DNA of 64,000 nucleotides from Lachnospiraceae bacterium (lineage in GTDB: Bacteria > Bacillota > Clostridia > Lachnospirales > Lachnospiraceae): assembly GCA_910576125.1 (NCBI GenBank), contig CAJTHM010000004.1, positions 62,001 through 126,000 of the forward strand, read 5' to 3'. Shown one piece after another: positions 35,307 to 43,972 of this stretch. The stretch's first letter is position 1; each line of letters opens with the position of its first letter. The notes beneath the pieces were generated by a model. It saw nothing but the letters and a program-made list of their open reading frames with translations, did not search any database and was not told where the DNA came from. The position numbers were made by a program, and so were the translations under genes.

Positions 35307-36296
35307 ATGAAACAGGAGCAAATAACATCTTTAGAAAATAAAATAAAAAAAGAATATGGCAATATAACCGGAATCATTGTACTGAAAGATAATAATGCTG
35401 CTTACGAAAGTTATTTTAATCAGTGTTCAGAAAATGACCCCATTCATATTTTTTCGGTGACGAAAAGCATCATTTCCATGTTATTCGGAATTGCCTTAGA
35501 TAAAGGCTGTATCAAAAACCTTGATGAAAAAGTAATTGATTTTTTTCCAAATTATCAAACCAGGAAAAGGGAGAAAACAATACAGCATGTTACAATCCGG
35601 AATCTGCTTACAATGACCGCCCCCTATAAGTATAGGTTTAACCCTTATCCAAAATATTTTTCCAGTGATGATTGGGTAATATCCTCTCTTGATCTTTTGG
35701 GCGGAAACGGAAAAATTGGGAATTTCAAATATGCTCCTGTCATCGGAATTGATATTTTATCGGGCATACTTGTCAATGCTACAGGGAAATCCGTATTAGA
35801 ATTTGCACAGGACAATCTTTTTTCTCCGTTGGGAATTTCGGTGGATAAAAACATCTATTTTCAAAGCAAAGAAGAACAACTGGATTTTTATCAATCAAAG
35901 GGTGCAAACGGCTGGGTTGCTGACCCGAAGGGAACGAATACGGCTGGCTGGGGATTATCCCTTACAACTATGGATATGGCTAAATTAGGGCAGTTATATT
36001 TGAATGAGGGACATTGGAACGGCAGACAGGTTATTTCCGATCAATGGATTTTCGAGAGTACGCAGGTACAAAGCGTTTGGAAAGCACGCCATTTAAAGTA
36101 TGGGTATTTGTGGTGGGTTATAGATGAAGCGGAGCATTCGTATGCGGCTTTAGGTGACGGTGGAAATGCGATATATGTCAATGTTAAAGACAAAATTGTA
36201 GTCGCTATTTCCTCTTTATTTGTTCCAAGAGTGAAAGACAGGATAGATTTCATAAAAAGAGAGATTGAACCCCTATTTATACTGTGCACCGGTTAA
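35307..36296 (+). CDS. Serine hydrolase of the beta-lactamase class C / penicillin-binding-like family
   Basis: A 329-residue cytoplasmic-looking protein (no signal peptide) with the SxxK catalytic motif in IFSVTKSIISMLFGIAL (about residue 50). A central KYAP replaces the YxN loop, and a late GDGGN replaces KTG. The family (EstB/6-aminohexanoate-dimer-hydrolase-like) includes esterases and amide hydrolases; with two altered motifs, true beta-lactamase activity is doubtful. It lies 21 bases after the MerR gene with GCGGAGG upstream of the ATG, so it is probably the regulator's target. Confidence 0.85.
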   Translation: MKQEQITSLENKIKKEYGNITGIIVLKDNNAAYESYFNQCSENDPIHIFSVTKSIISMLFGIALDKGCIKNLDEKVIDFFPNYQTRKREKTIQHVTIRNLLTMTAPYKYRFNPYPKYFSSDDWVISSLDLLGGNGKIGNFKYAPVIGIDILSGILVNATGKSVLEFAQDNLFSPLGISVDKNIYFQSKEEQLDFYQSKGANGWVADPKGTNTAGWGLSLTTMDMAKLGQLYLNEGHWNGRQVISDQWIFESTQVQSVWKARHLKYGYLWWVIDEAEHSYAALGDGGNAIYVNVKDKIVVAISSLFVPRVKDRIDFIKREIEPLFILCTG

Positions 36297-36382
36297 ATTT
36301 GCAGTACAAGTAAAATTAAGTATATGATAGTCGGACAGCCGCAAGCGGAAAATAAAAAACCGTTGTTGGCGGCAGGCTTTTT

Positions 36383-36526
36383 ATGTGCCTGGACAAAGTA
36401 TTGCGGCGCTACACCTCGCACATCAAATATCTGTCTATGTATAAGGGGCATATCAATGATGATACACAGGACAGATTAAAGGCTAAACTGGTTGAAGCCA
36501 TATTGAAATTCTGTTTCGGCCGTTAG
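36383..36526 (+). CDS. Short unassigned ORF (possible 3' gene remnant)
   Basis: A 47-residue frame reading MCLDKVLRRYTSHIKYLSMYKGHINDDTQDRL... to a stop. It is basic and helical, with no recognisable family. The ribosome binding site is weak (GGCAGG). It may be the tail of a mobile-element gene rather than a functional gene. Confidence 0.25.
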   Translation: MCLDKVLRRYTSHIKYLSMYKGHINDDTQDRLKAKLVEAILKFCFGR

Positions 36527-36918
36527 GGGTAGCAAAGAGGGCGAAATCAGCAGACTGCTTGTTACGCCTTAGTTTTACAGTGATAAGGAAGTATTCACAA
36601 CAGCTTATTTGGTTTTAGGGTGTAATTATAAAAAATGGCGGGATTTCAGGCTATAAATATACATTGCATGTTGTAGGTAAATATTTTATAATCAAGGCAG
36701 TGGAAACCAGTGGTTCATACCGAACCCGCATGCAAATATTTCAAGCTGTTTTCCAAATCGCACAAGCCCGAAATATGAGCGGTAGCCCTCTGTGCGATAG
36801 GTTTCTGTACTTGCGCTCCGGGGAAGATGTCCACCGAAAATTTGCACAAGAATTTGCACAGGGGCCTGAAGGATAGCCTGCCGGAACCCCAATCAAGATA
36901 GAGAAAGTGAGATTTTGG
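36527..36918. other. Gene-free stretch before the lectin lipoprotein
   Basis: I see no convincing gene, promoter or terminator. The phrase ATAAATATACATTGCA at 36652-36667 recurs at about 43710 in another gene-free stretch, hinting at a shared decayed repeat. Confidence 0.35.
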
Positions 36919-38184
36919 ATGAAAAGACAAAAGCTGGCCCTGCTGTGCGGTATGGTCGCCCTTTTCCTTACGGCCTGTGGGAGAAACGACGCAATAGCGA
37001 TACCGGATGTAGAGACAAAAGAAAACCAGCCGCAAAGCAGTGACGTGAAAGCGGAAGACAGCCCGGATGATTCAGACGACTCAGAACCAAAAGAAAAGCC
37101 GCCGCAAAACAATGGCGCGAAAGAGGAAGACGGCCCGGATGATTCAGACGATTCAGAAAACAAGGAAGCTTCAGGCACAGAAACGGACAAGGAAAGCCCT
37201 GCCGATAAGGAGCCCTGGGAGCAGGCATACCTTGATTATCTGGATGGGTTTGAAGCCAGCGGTTCCTGCACTTACAGCCTGATCTATGTGGACGAAGATG
37301 AGATTCCGGAGCTTGTGATAGATTCCGGCTTTGAAGCGGGAGGCTGCCAGATTTTGACCTGGCATGAAGGAGTTCTGGATGTGCTGCAGACCAGCCGCCT
37401 GTATTTTACCTATATTGAGAAAGGGAATCTCCTCTGCAATTCCGAAGGGAACATGGGATATTATTATGATAATGTATACACCATCAAGGACGGCTCCTGG
37501 GATTTCATAGGCGGAGGAACCTACCAGGATCCGCCGGACGGGCCGAAGCTTGATGAAAATGATGATTATATTTTCGAATACCATTGGCTGGAGCAGCCGG
37601 TAGAGAAAGCGGAATATGAACAGCGGTTTCATGCCGTTTATCCGGAAGAGGAGGGAAAGACGCCGGAGACGTATTATATTGAAGTTGAGATGCGCTCTCT
37701 GCTGGAAAGAAAGGAAACGGCCTCGGCAGCACACCGCTATGAGCTGATCGTGGAAGATCTGACATGGACAGAGGCGTATGAGGCCTGTGAGGAAAAGGGC
37801 GGTTATCTGGCGACCCTCACCTCATGGGAAGAATTCCGGCGGGTGCAGGAACAGATCGTTTCGGAAGAAAAAACGGCGGTTACATTTTTTGTAGGCGCCA
37901 ACAGGGCGGACAGATTTGGATTCGGCTGGCTGGAGCCCGGAACGCCGGATGGATATGATATGTTAGACCTGTATAAGGCCCTGTTTGCCGATTTCTGGCT
38001 GGAGGGCGAGCCGAGCTATGAGGGGCTTGCCGAGGACGGGAGAGAGGTAAAAGAAGAATACGTAGCCATCCTATACCGAACGGCGGATGGCAGGTGCTAC
38101 CTCAACGATGTGCCGGAGGATATCCTGTCTGCCGCGCCCTCCTATGCAGGACGGATTGGTTATATTTGTGAATATGATGAATGA
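36919..38184 (+). CDS. Lipoprotein with a C-terminal C-type-lectin-like domain
   Basis: A 421-residue secreted lipoprotein. The signal peptide MKRQKLALLCGMVALFLTAC has lipobox LTAC (Cys20). Residues 34-81 are two 24-residue tandem repeats ending PDDSDDSE, followed by a charged linker. A middle domain (about 95-265) begins WEQAYLDYLDGFEASGSCTYSLIYVDEDEIPELVIDSG, a pattern common in gut Firmicute lipoproteins of unknown role. The last ~130 residues form a C-type-lectin-like fold (LTWTEAYEACEEKGGYLATLTSWEEF ... FFVGAN ... YLNDVPEDI ... GYICEYD). Ligand (glycan or protein) unknown. I choose ATG 36919 because it begins the signal peptide; a GTG at 36907 is also open. Confidence 0.8.
   Translation: MKRQKLALLCGMVALFLTACGRNDAIAIPDVETKENQPQSSDVKAEDSPDDSDDSEPKEKPPQNNGAKEEDGPDDSDDSENKEASGTETDKESPADKEPWEQAYLDYLDGFEASGSCTYSLIYVDEDEIPELVIDSGFEAGGCQILTWHEGVLDVLQTSRLYFTYIEKGNLLCNSEGNMGYYYDNVYTIKDGSWDFIGGGTYQDPPDGPKLDENDDYIFEYHWLEQPVEKAEYEQRFHAVYPEEEGKTPETYYIEVEMRSLLERKETASAAHRYELIVEDLTWTEAYEACEEKGGYLATLTSWEEFRRVQEQIVSEEKTAVTFFVGANRADRFGFGWLEPGTPDGYDMLDLYKALFADFWLEGEPSYEGLAEDGREVKEEYVAILYRTADGRCYLNDVPEDILSAAPSYAGRIGYICEYDE
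37018..37161 (+). repeat. Two tandem 72-bp in-frame repeats
   Basis: Each unit encodes 24 residues of the form KExxPQxxxxKxEDxPDDSDDSEx just after the lipid anchor of the lectin lipoprotein. Confidence 0.8.
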
Positions 38185-38246
38185 GCGGTTGACAGAACTG
38201 TCGGCAATTAGGATACAAGATTGTAGTCGTTCGAGGAGAGAAGAAC

Positions 38247-38504
38247 ATGGCGGAATTGGCATCCATGATGAATATTGGCAGGGAAATGGCAAAGAAGCTG
38301 GATTCCATTGGGATTGGCTCGGCGGAGGAGCTGATCCGTTCAGGCGCGGAACAGGCCTTTCTGAAATTGAAGGAAAGGTATCCGAATGTCTGTCTGGTGC
38401 ATTTGTATGCCTTGGAGGGAGCGGTCTGCAATGTGGAGTTCAACAGCCTTCCCGAGAGCAGAAAAAAGGAACTGAAAGAGTTCAGCGATTTTCTGAAAAG
38501 ATGA
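38247..38504 (+). CDS. TfoX C-terminal-domain protein
   Basis: An 85-residue protein matching the C-terminal TfoX/Sxy domain (MNIGREMAKKLDSIGIGSAEELIRSGAEQAFLKLKERYPNVCLVHLYALEGAV), a helix-hairpin-helix-like fold. In proteobacteria TfoX aids competence, but stand-alone C-terminal domains in Firmicutes have no assigned role. The start ATG 38247 follows GAGGAG. Confidence 0.85.
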   Translation: MAELASMMNIGREMAKKLDSIGIGSAEELIRSGAEQAFLKLKERYPNVCLVHLYALEGAVCNVEFNSLPESRKKELKEFSDFLKR

Positions 38505-38538
38505 AAGCAGAGAGATGTAATCAAAAAATAATTCGCTG

Positions 38539-38673
38539 ATGAACAACAGAGAGATGTATGAGAAAGATTTGGGGAAGGAAGAGCTGGCCGGGAAACAGGA
38601 AATCCGCTACCTGGACAAGCTGGTGGACGAGCTTGCCAAAGGGAAGGCGATGGAGAAAATCCTGCGCGGATGA
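38539..38673 (+). pseudogene. 3' fragment of a DUF2200-like gene
   Basis: A 44-residue frame whose last 26 residues ([25 protein letters not shown]) are almost identical to the end of the intact gene at 52215-52565. The first 19 residues are unrelated. It is a truncated paralogue. Confidence 0.7.
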
Positions 38674-38904
38674 TTTCCGGTTGTCTTGCGGTAATGGCTG
38701 CCAGAAAAGACAGAACGCCCGGCGCTGCGGTCTGATGAGTCTCCGTTCCCGGCATTGCGAAGCAAAACCATAGTGAACCATTACGAGAACATCCGATTGT
38801 GCAAAAAGCCGGAACTTCAAAGTCAGAGAATCCACGCATGCAGGCAATGCACATAAGCCCCGCCAGGATAAGCGCCAGGCTAAGCCGACTCAGGGAGCAT
38901 ATTG

Positions 38905-39900
38905 ATGAAAAAGAAACTATGTGACGGAACCGCGAACAGAGATGCCCGAATCCTGCAAAGAGACGAAGACAGCATCATATACCAGATCAAGAATGACGCG
39001 GGAGAGCTGCTGATAACGGAACACCAGGTCTTTTCCGGCATCTGGCTGTGCTATAAAGACGCCCATATCCAGAGCTACACCTATCCCTCATCCTACCCGT
39101 CAGGCATGCTGGAAATCACTCATTGCCGGGAGGGCCGGTTCGAGTACGACGCGGGGGAATTCTTCTTCTACCTGTCAGGTGGAGACATATCTGTCTGCAA
39201 AAGCAGGGAAGAGGGAACGGTGGTATACTGTCCCACCAGGCACTATCACGGCGTGTCGATTCTGATTGACCCCGTCAGCGCGCCTTCCTGTCTGTCCTGC
39301 TTTCTGGAGGACGTCAATGTGAGCCTCGGTGCGCTTTTGGAAAAGTTCTGCGGAGAAGACAGATATTTCGTCATGAGATCCACGGCCCGGCTGGAGCATG
39401 TCTTTTCGGAGCTGTATTCCGTGCCCCAGGACATGAAGAAAGGCTATTTTAAGGTGAAGATACTGGAACTGCTGATGTTCCTGAACAGCCTGGACATGAA
39501 CCTGTCCCAGACAGAGCGGCGCTCCTGTTCCAGGACACATGTGGAACTGGCCAAAAAGGTATGCGGCTACATCAATGAACACATGGATACCCGCCTGACC
39601 ATTGAACAGCTGGCGGCGCGCTTTTTCGTATCCCCCGCGCAGCTGAAAAAAAGCTTTTACAGCGTCTACGGCGAATCCATATACGCCTATGTCCGGGCCT
39701 ATAAGATGCAGTCGGCGGCCCTGCGCATGCAGGCCACAGGACAGTCGATTTCGGAAATAGCCAGCGCCTTCGGCTATGACAACAGCAGTAAATTCTCGAA
39801 GGCGTTCCGAGATGTGATGGGGTCTCGCCCACGGAATACCGGAAGGGCATGGGGACAAGGATGGTTAGCCAAGACTAATCTGTGCCTTTTTGGAGCATAA
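38905..39900 (+). pseudogene. AraC-family regulator with a 3' frameshift
   Basis: The frame gives 331 residues with an N-terminal ligand domain and a double helix-turn-helix (LAKKVCGYINEHMDTRLTIEQLAARFFVSPAQLKKSFYSVYG ... FGYDNSSKFSKAFRDVMG). Just after DVMG the frame reads SRPRNTGRAWGQG. Adding one G to the G-run at 39819-39822 restores the family ending GVSPTEYRKGMGTRMVSQD with a stop at 39876-39878. One G has therefore been lost, removing the conserved SPxEYR. The start is ATG 38905 with AGGGAG seven bases upstream. AraC proteins of this type commonly activate siderophore uptake, matching the transporter remnant downstream. Activity of the altered protein is uncertain. Confidence 0.8.
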
Positions 39901-40006
39901 CCGTAGCTGTTTGGAGTTGTGGGGAGCGCAGCTGGAGATTATAATAGCACATGGAATTCAGGATTGCCGTTTTTGCAAAAGAAATACGGCGGGCTGACAG
40001 AAAAAC

Positions 40007-40052
40007 ACGCAGTATATCAGAGCGGGTCTTCAGAGTGATACTGCGTTTTTTA
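40007..40052 (+). terminator. Terminator or attenuator ahead of the siderophore permease
   Basis: Nine-bp perfect stem ACGCAGTAT/ATACTGCGT with a 22-base loop and a T6 run. It ends the AraC transcript, or attenuates entry into the next operon. Confidence 0.75.
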
Positions 40053-40062
40053 AATCCATAGG

Positions 40063-40078
40063 GTTAGTGAAAACTAAC
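40063..40078 (+). promoter_or_regulatory. Candidate iron-box dyad
   Basis: GTTAGT-GAAA-ACTAAC, a perfect 6-4-6 dyad 13 bases before the permease start. TTAG...CTAA dyads are typical of DtxR/IdeR-family metal repressors upstream of iron-uptake genes; assignment is by motif only. Confidence 0.55.
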
Positions 40079-40090
40079 AAAGGAGGGACT

Positions 40091-40887
40091 GTGATTAAAA
40101 AGTATCGGCTTACTATTATTTTGGCGGCGGCTCTGCTGATTCTGTCAGGCAGCTCTCTGTTCATAGGCGTACTGGACGTGAATCTGCCGAGCCTGCTGAG
40201 GGGCGACATAGAACGGTGGGAGATATTTTTGATTTCCCGACTTCCCAGGCTGCTGGCCATCCTGTGCACCGGTGTGGGCGTGAGCGTGGCCGGCCTGATC
40301 ATGCAGCAGCTTTGTATGAACAAGTTCGTTTCGCCTACCACGGGCGCCACCATTTCCTCGGCTCAGTTCGGGATCCTGCTGGCGTTGCTGTTCATGCCGA
40401 AGTCCACCCTGTGGGGGAGGGCGCTTTTCGCTTTTGTCTTTGCCATCGGAGGGACATGGATCTTCGTCTGGTTCATCCAGCGCATCCAGTTCAAGGATGT
40501 GATCATGGTGCCGCTGGTGGGCATCATGTTCGGCAATGTAATCACCGGAATCACCAATTACTTTGCCTACAAATACGAGATGAGCCAGGCGCTGTCCACC
40601 TGGCTGGTGGGACATTTCTCCATGGTGCTGCGGGGGCGGTATGAACTGGTCTACCTGGTGGTGCCGCTAGTGATTCTGGCATTCGTGTTCGCGAATCACT
40701 TCAACATCGTGGGCATGGGCATGGATTTCTCGAAAAATCTGGGCGTCCACTATAATTTTGTGCTGTTCATGGGTCTGAGCATCGCGGCCATGATTACGGC
40801 TTCCGTGGTGGTGGTAGTGGGATCCATCTCCTACATAGGACTGATCGTCCCCAACCTGGTGGCCATGTTCAGGAGACAGCCATTGAC
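40091..40887 (+). pseudogene. Siderophore-type FecCD permease, 3' end lost by deletion
   Basis: Starts at GTG 40091 (GGAGG five bases upstream) and encodes about 265 residues of a YclN/FatD-like permease: SRLPRLLAILCTGVGVSVAGLIMQQL, FVSPTTGATISSAQFG, SISYIGLIVPNLVAMFR. At that point, about 50 residues before the normal end, homology stops. The frame runs on for 118 bases of unrelated, arginine-rich sequence to a stop at 41005. The same DNA in another frame is the interior of a substrate-binding protein. The second permease, the ATPase and the lipoprotein signal peptide that would normally lie between are missing. Confidence 0.75.
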
Positions 40888-42003
40888 AGCGCTGCAGAAT
40901 CGTCGTCGGAGGAAAGCGGCAGTTCTGAAAACCAGACTGACGCGGATGGCACAGAAGCTTCCGGCCAGGGCGGGGCACCGGAGGGCTCCGGGACAATTGT
41001 CGTGACAGGCATGGATGCCGCGGGCGAACCCGTTGAAGTCACGGTTCCCTATAAGCCGGAGCGCGTGGTGGTCCTGGATTTGGCCAACCTGGACATCCTG
41101 GACAATCTGGGGCTGGGCGGCTGCGTTGTGGGCGCGCCCACCATCACCCTGCCTTACCTTCAGTCCTACAATGACGAACTGCCCATTGTGGGTTCTGTCA
41201 AGACGCCAGACCTGGAAGCCGTCATGGCCTGTGAGCCGGATCTGATTCTGATGGGCGGCCGCATGGCTGAGTATATGGATTCCCTGGGGGAAATCGCCCC
41301 GGTGCTGCGGCTGACGACTGTATCCGATGAGGGCCTGGTGGAAGCAATCCGCGCCAACGCCCAAACGGTTGGCGCCATCTTTGGGGAGACAGAGCATGTG
41401 GATGAACTGCTGGCGCAGTATGATGCACAGATTGCGGCGCTGGCGGAGTTCGCTCAGAGGAAGACCTGTGTGCTGGGCATGAGCACCAGCGGCAGCTTTA
41501 ACCTGTTGGGCAATGACGGCCGCTGCTCTTTGATTGTCAACGAGATTGGATTTGACAACATCGGTGTGGACGCGGCGGCAGCGGGAAGCGACAGCGGGCG
41601 GAGCGGCGGACATGGCAGCAGGGATGAGGGAAACGAAGAAGAAAGCAGTGGCCGGAGCGGCAGCGGTGAGGGCAGCGAGGGAGAAGGCAGCAGCGAAAGC
41701 GGCAATGACGCATCCGGGAGCGCCGGTGTTACGCCCACCCACGGCAATGAGGTTTCCTTTGAGGCCATCGTTGCGCTGAATCCTGACTATATCTTTGTCA
41801 TGGATCGGGACTCTGCCATCAGCGCCACCGGCGCCCAGCTGGCACAGGAAATCATGGAGAATGAGCTGGTCATGAAGACAGATGCGTACCGGAATGGCAA
41901 TCTGGTCATCCTGGAGAACCCCGGCATCTGGTATCTTGCGGAGGGCGGCATCACATCTCTGGGCATTATGCTCAGCGACCTGGAAAAAGCGCTTCTTGAC
42001 TAG
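40888..42003 (+). pseudogene. Siderophore-binding protein (YclQ-like) without signal peptide
   Basis: From about 40888 a frame reads ETAIDSAAESSSEESGSSENQTD..., the Ser/Glu-rich post-lipobox linker of a lipoprotein. It then reads the full binding domain (VTVPYKPERVVVLDLANLDILDNLGLG ... PDLILMGGRMAEY ... EVSFEAIVALNPDYIFVMDRD ... LEKALLD). Signal peptide, lipobox and ribosome binding site are absent, so any product (for example from GTG 41002) could not be exported. A ~45-residue Gly/Ser/Glu-rich insert sits between the two lobes at about 41575-41740. It is joined directly to the truncated permease by a deletion of several genes. Confidence 0.75.
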
Positions 42004-42181
42004 TGCTCCTGGCGATTCCCGGCTGGGCAAACGTGCATCCGCTCCGGAAGGTGTTGCCCATGGAATGGGAATACAGCATTCCCCACGGATACCGTAAAAC
42101 ATTTCCTGTCGGCGGCCCGGGCCGCGGCCCAGGAGCAGTAAGAACGGCAGATAGTACCTTAAGGTATAAACTCATGAACAA

Positions 42182-42215
42182 AACGAGACTTCTTCGGAGG
42201 TCTCGTTCTGTTTAT
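42182..42215 (+). terminator. Terminator after the siderophore operon remnant
   Basis: Eight-bp stem AACGAGAC/GTCTCGTT with a ten-base loop and a T-rich tail (CTGTTTA). Confidence 0.55.
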
Positions 42216-42309
42216 GCCGGAAAAACAGAGACAGTGTCAGGAAGAAAAACCGGAGGCCAAAGCTGTAGGCAGGCGGAAGGCTTTGGGGATTCACAACATG
42301 CATTGAGGT

Positions 42310-42425
42310 AGTTTCTTTTTTTCCAGTCCAATTGATTGTACTCTCTCAACTTTGCGGAGGACATCATCCGTGATGCCGAGGCGGAATTGGACGAAGAAGA
42401 AAACACCGGAAACATAAGATGATGA
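42310..42425 (+). other. Possible 3' coding remnant
   Basis: A frame reading LNFAEDIIRDAEAELDEEENTGNIR to tandem stops looks like an acidic protein tail but has no start or family. A small hairpin (ACCGGA-CAT-TCCGGT) follows near 42433. The remaining sequence of the 42004-42559 gap shows nothing convincing. Confidence 0.25.
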
Positions 42426-42559
42426 TAAACCGGACATTTCCGGTATTGCTTTTCTTAAGTTAATTTTCTTTATAAAGCGCAAAGAAATTTATTTCATTCT
42501 TTAGAGTGAAATGCTATAATAACTTAGTCATTGACAAAACGAAAATCTGGGGGACAACA

Positions 42560-42993
42560 ATGCAAAGTGTAAGAATTTATGAAATGCCGGCCTGTAAAAT
42601 GGTTTCGTCTGGAACAGGTATGTTCGGAGAGGGGAATTTCAATCTATTTGACGAATGGTTATCTTCACAAAAAGAGGGTTATTTCCGAAAGATTTCCTAT
42701 TTTGGGCAGGAGAGGGTTTTGTCTGGCTGTATATGTATGAAGATGGAATGAAGGTTCCAAACGAATTTGAAATAATAGACTTCAAAGGCGGTCTTTATGC
42801 TGTAGCAACGGACATAGACCAGAAGACAGATAAGGGGCTAATGGACACAGAGATTGACCAGTTTCTAAGCGAAAATGGATTTAAACGTGACACATCACGT
42901 TCAGAATTAGGAAATATAATTACGTCGCCGCTTGCGAAAAAAATAATGGGGTATGAACAGATGGACTATTATATCCCGATAAAAGCAAAATAA
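42560..42993 (+). pseudogene. GyrI-like small-molecule-binding protein, frameshifted
   Basis: The first frame starts at ATG 42560 (GGGGGAC upstream) with MQSVRIYEMPACKMVSSGTGMFGEGNFNLFDEWL. The rest of the domain is in the next frame (DFLFWAGEGFVWLYMYEDG ... MGYEQMDYYIPIKAK, stop 42991-42993). Restoring one A in the A-run near 42691 (CGAAAGAT to CGAAAAGAT) joins them into a normal ~145-residue GyrI/AraC-effector-type domain. AT-rich. Stand-alone GyrI-like proteins bind drugs or inhibit gyrase. Confidence 0.75.
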
Positions 42994-43045
42994 ATCCCGG
43001 TTTTGCGGTGCGGTAAAAGCAGTAAATTGGGATTGGAGGGCGGCT

Positions 43046-43456
43046 ATGTATGAGAGAATGCTGAATAAGCAGCATATTCCAACCGTAGAGGAAATGACAA
43101 CATATTGTTCGGAAAATGCAGAACGCTTTTCCAGGATAAATGATTGGCTAACTACTATGTTTCATACAGATCAGAAAGTGGTTTTCCCTTATGGCAATAA
43201 ATACGGTTGGGGAATCGGACATTATAAAAAGAAAAAGCTTATGTGTAATATCTTTGCTGAAGATGGCGCATTTACAGTTATGATGAGATTAACGGATGTG
43301 CAGTATGCAGCGGTTTATGGGGAACTGAAAAAATACACCCAGGAACACATTGATAATAAATATCCTTGTGGTGATGGCGGCTGGATACATTATCGGGTTA
43401 TCTGCCAGGAACATTATGAAGATATTGTGAAACTGTTAGAGGCAAAATGTTTATAA
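43046..43456 (+). CDS. DUF3788 family protein
   Basis: A 136-residue cytoplasmic protein with the family pattern VVFPYGNKYGWGIGHYKKKKLMCNIFAEDGAFTVMMRLTD ... WIHYRVICQEHYEDIVKLL. Function unknown. ATG 43046 follows GGAGGGCGG. AT-rich like its neighbour, probably acquired together with it. Confidence 0.85.
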   Translation: MYERMLNKQHIPTVEEMTTYCSENAERFSRINDWLTTMFHTDQKVVFPYGNKYGWGIGHYKKKKLMCNIFAEDGAFTVMMRLTDVQYAAVYGELKKYTQEHIDNKYPCGDGGWIHYRVICQEHYEDIVKLLEAKCL

Positions 43457-43775
43457 CAATCAATCCTGTAAAATTCCATTTTTGACACGTTCCCAATGGT
43501 TGAATATTATGGTTTTTTAAGTTGGTATGCATGAGTATTGTTATTTGTATGTTCCAGTGCGGGAAATTAATTTGTAGAGTTGTGCAAACAGCAAACTGAA
43601 TAACCGCCGCCCGTCACAGCGGCACACCAAGACAGGAAATTATGAAAAAAGTTTCCAGTTTTTTCGTTCTTCCATTTTCGGAATTACGCATCCGTGGAAA
43701 GCGAGCTGATAAATATACATTGCAAGCGTCAGGCGTATAGTTCATAATCAATCATAACCACAAAAAGATAATTGT

Positions 43776-43898
43776 GATGTGGTCATTGGGTGGATGCCGA
43801 TTGAGAAAATTCGAGATGTAACAATATATCCCGAATTCCTAAAAGAAGAAATATATCATTTAGATGAGCCGACAAAACATTTCGTATCAAAGGGATGA
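43776..43898 (+). pseudogene. C-terminal remnant of a Nudix hydrolase
   Basis: A 40-residue frame DVVIGWMPIEKIRDVTIYPEFLKEEIYHLDEPTKHFVSKG to a stop matches the usual ending of ADP-ribose-type Nudix proteins (W-P-L/I-E-K-L...IYPEFLK). The Nudix box and N-terminus are gone. The rest of the 43457-43972 gap shows no gene. Confidence 0.5.
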
Positions 43899-43972
43899 TT
43901 CCCGGGCCTGTTGTGCCGGTTGGTACAAAATAATCAAAAAATAAAAGGCTGTGGAGCGAAGGAAAAACCAAA

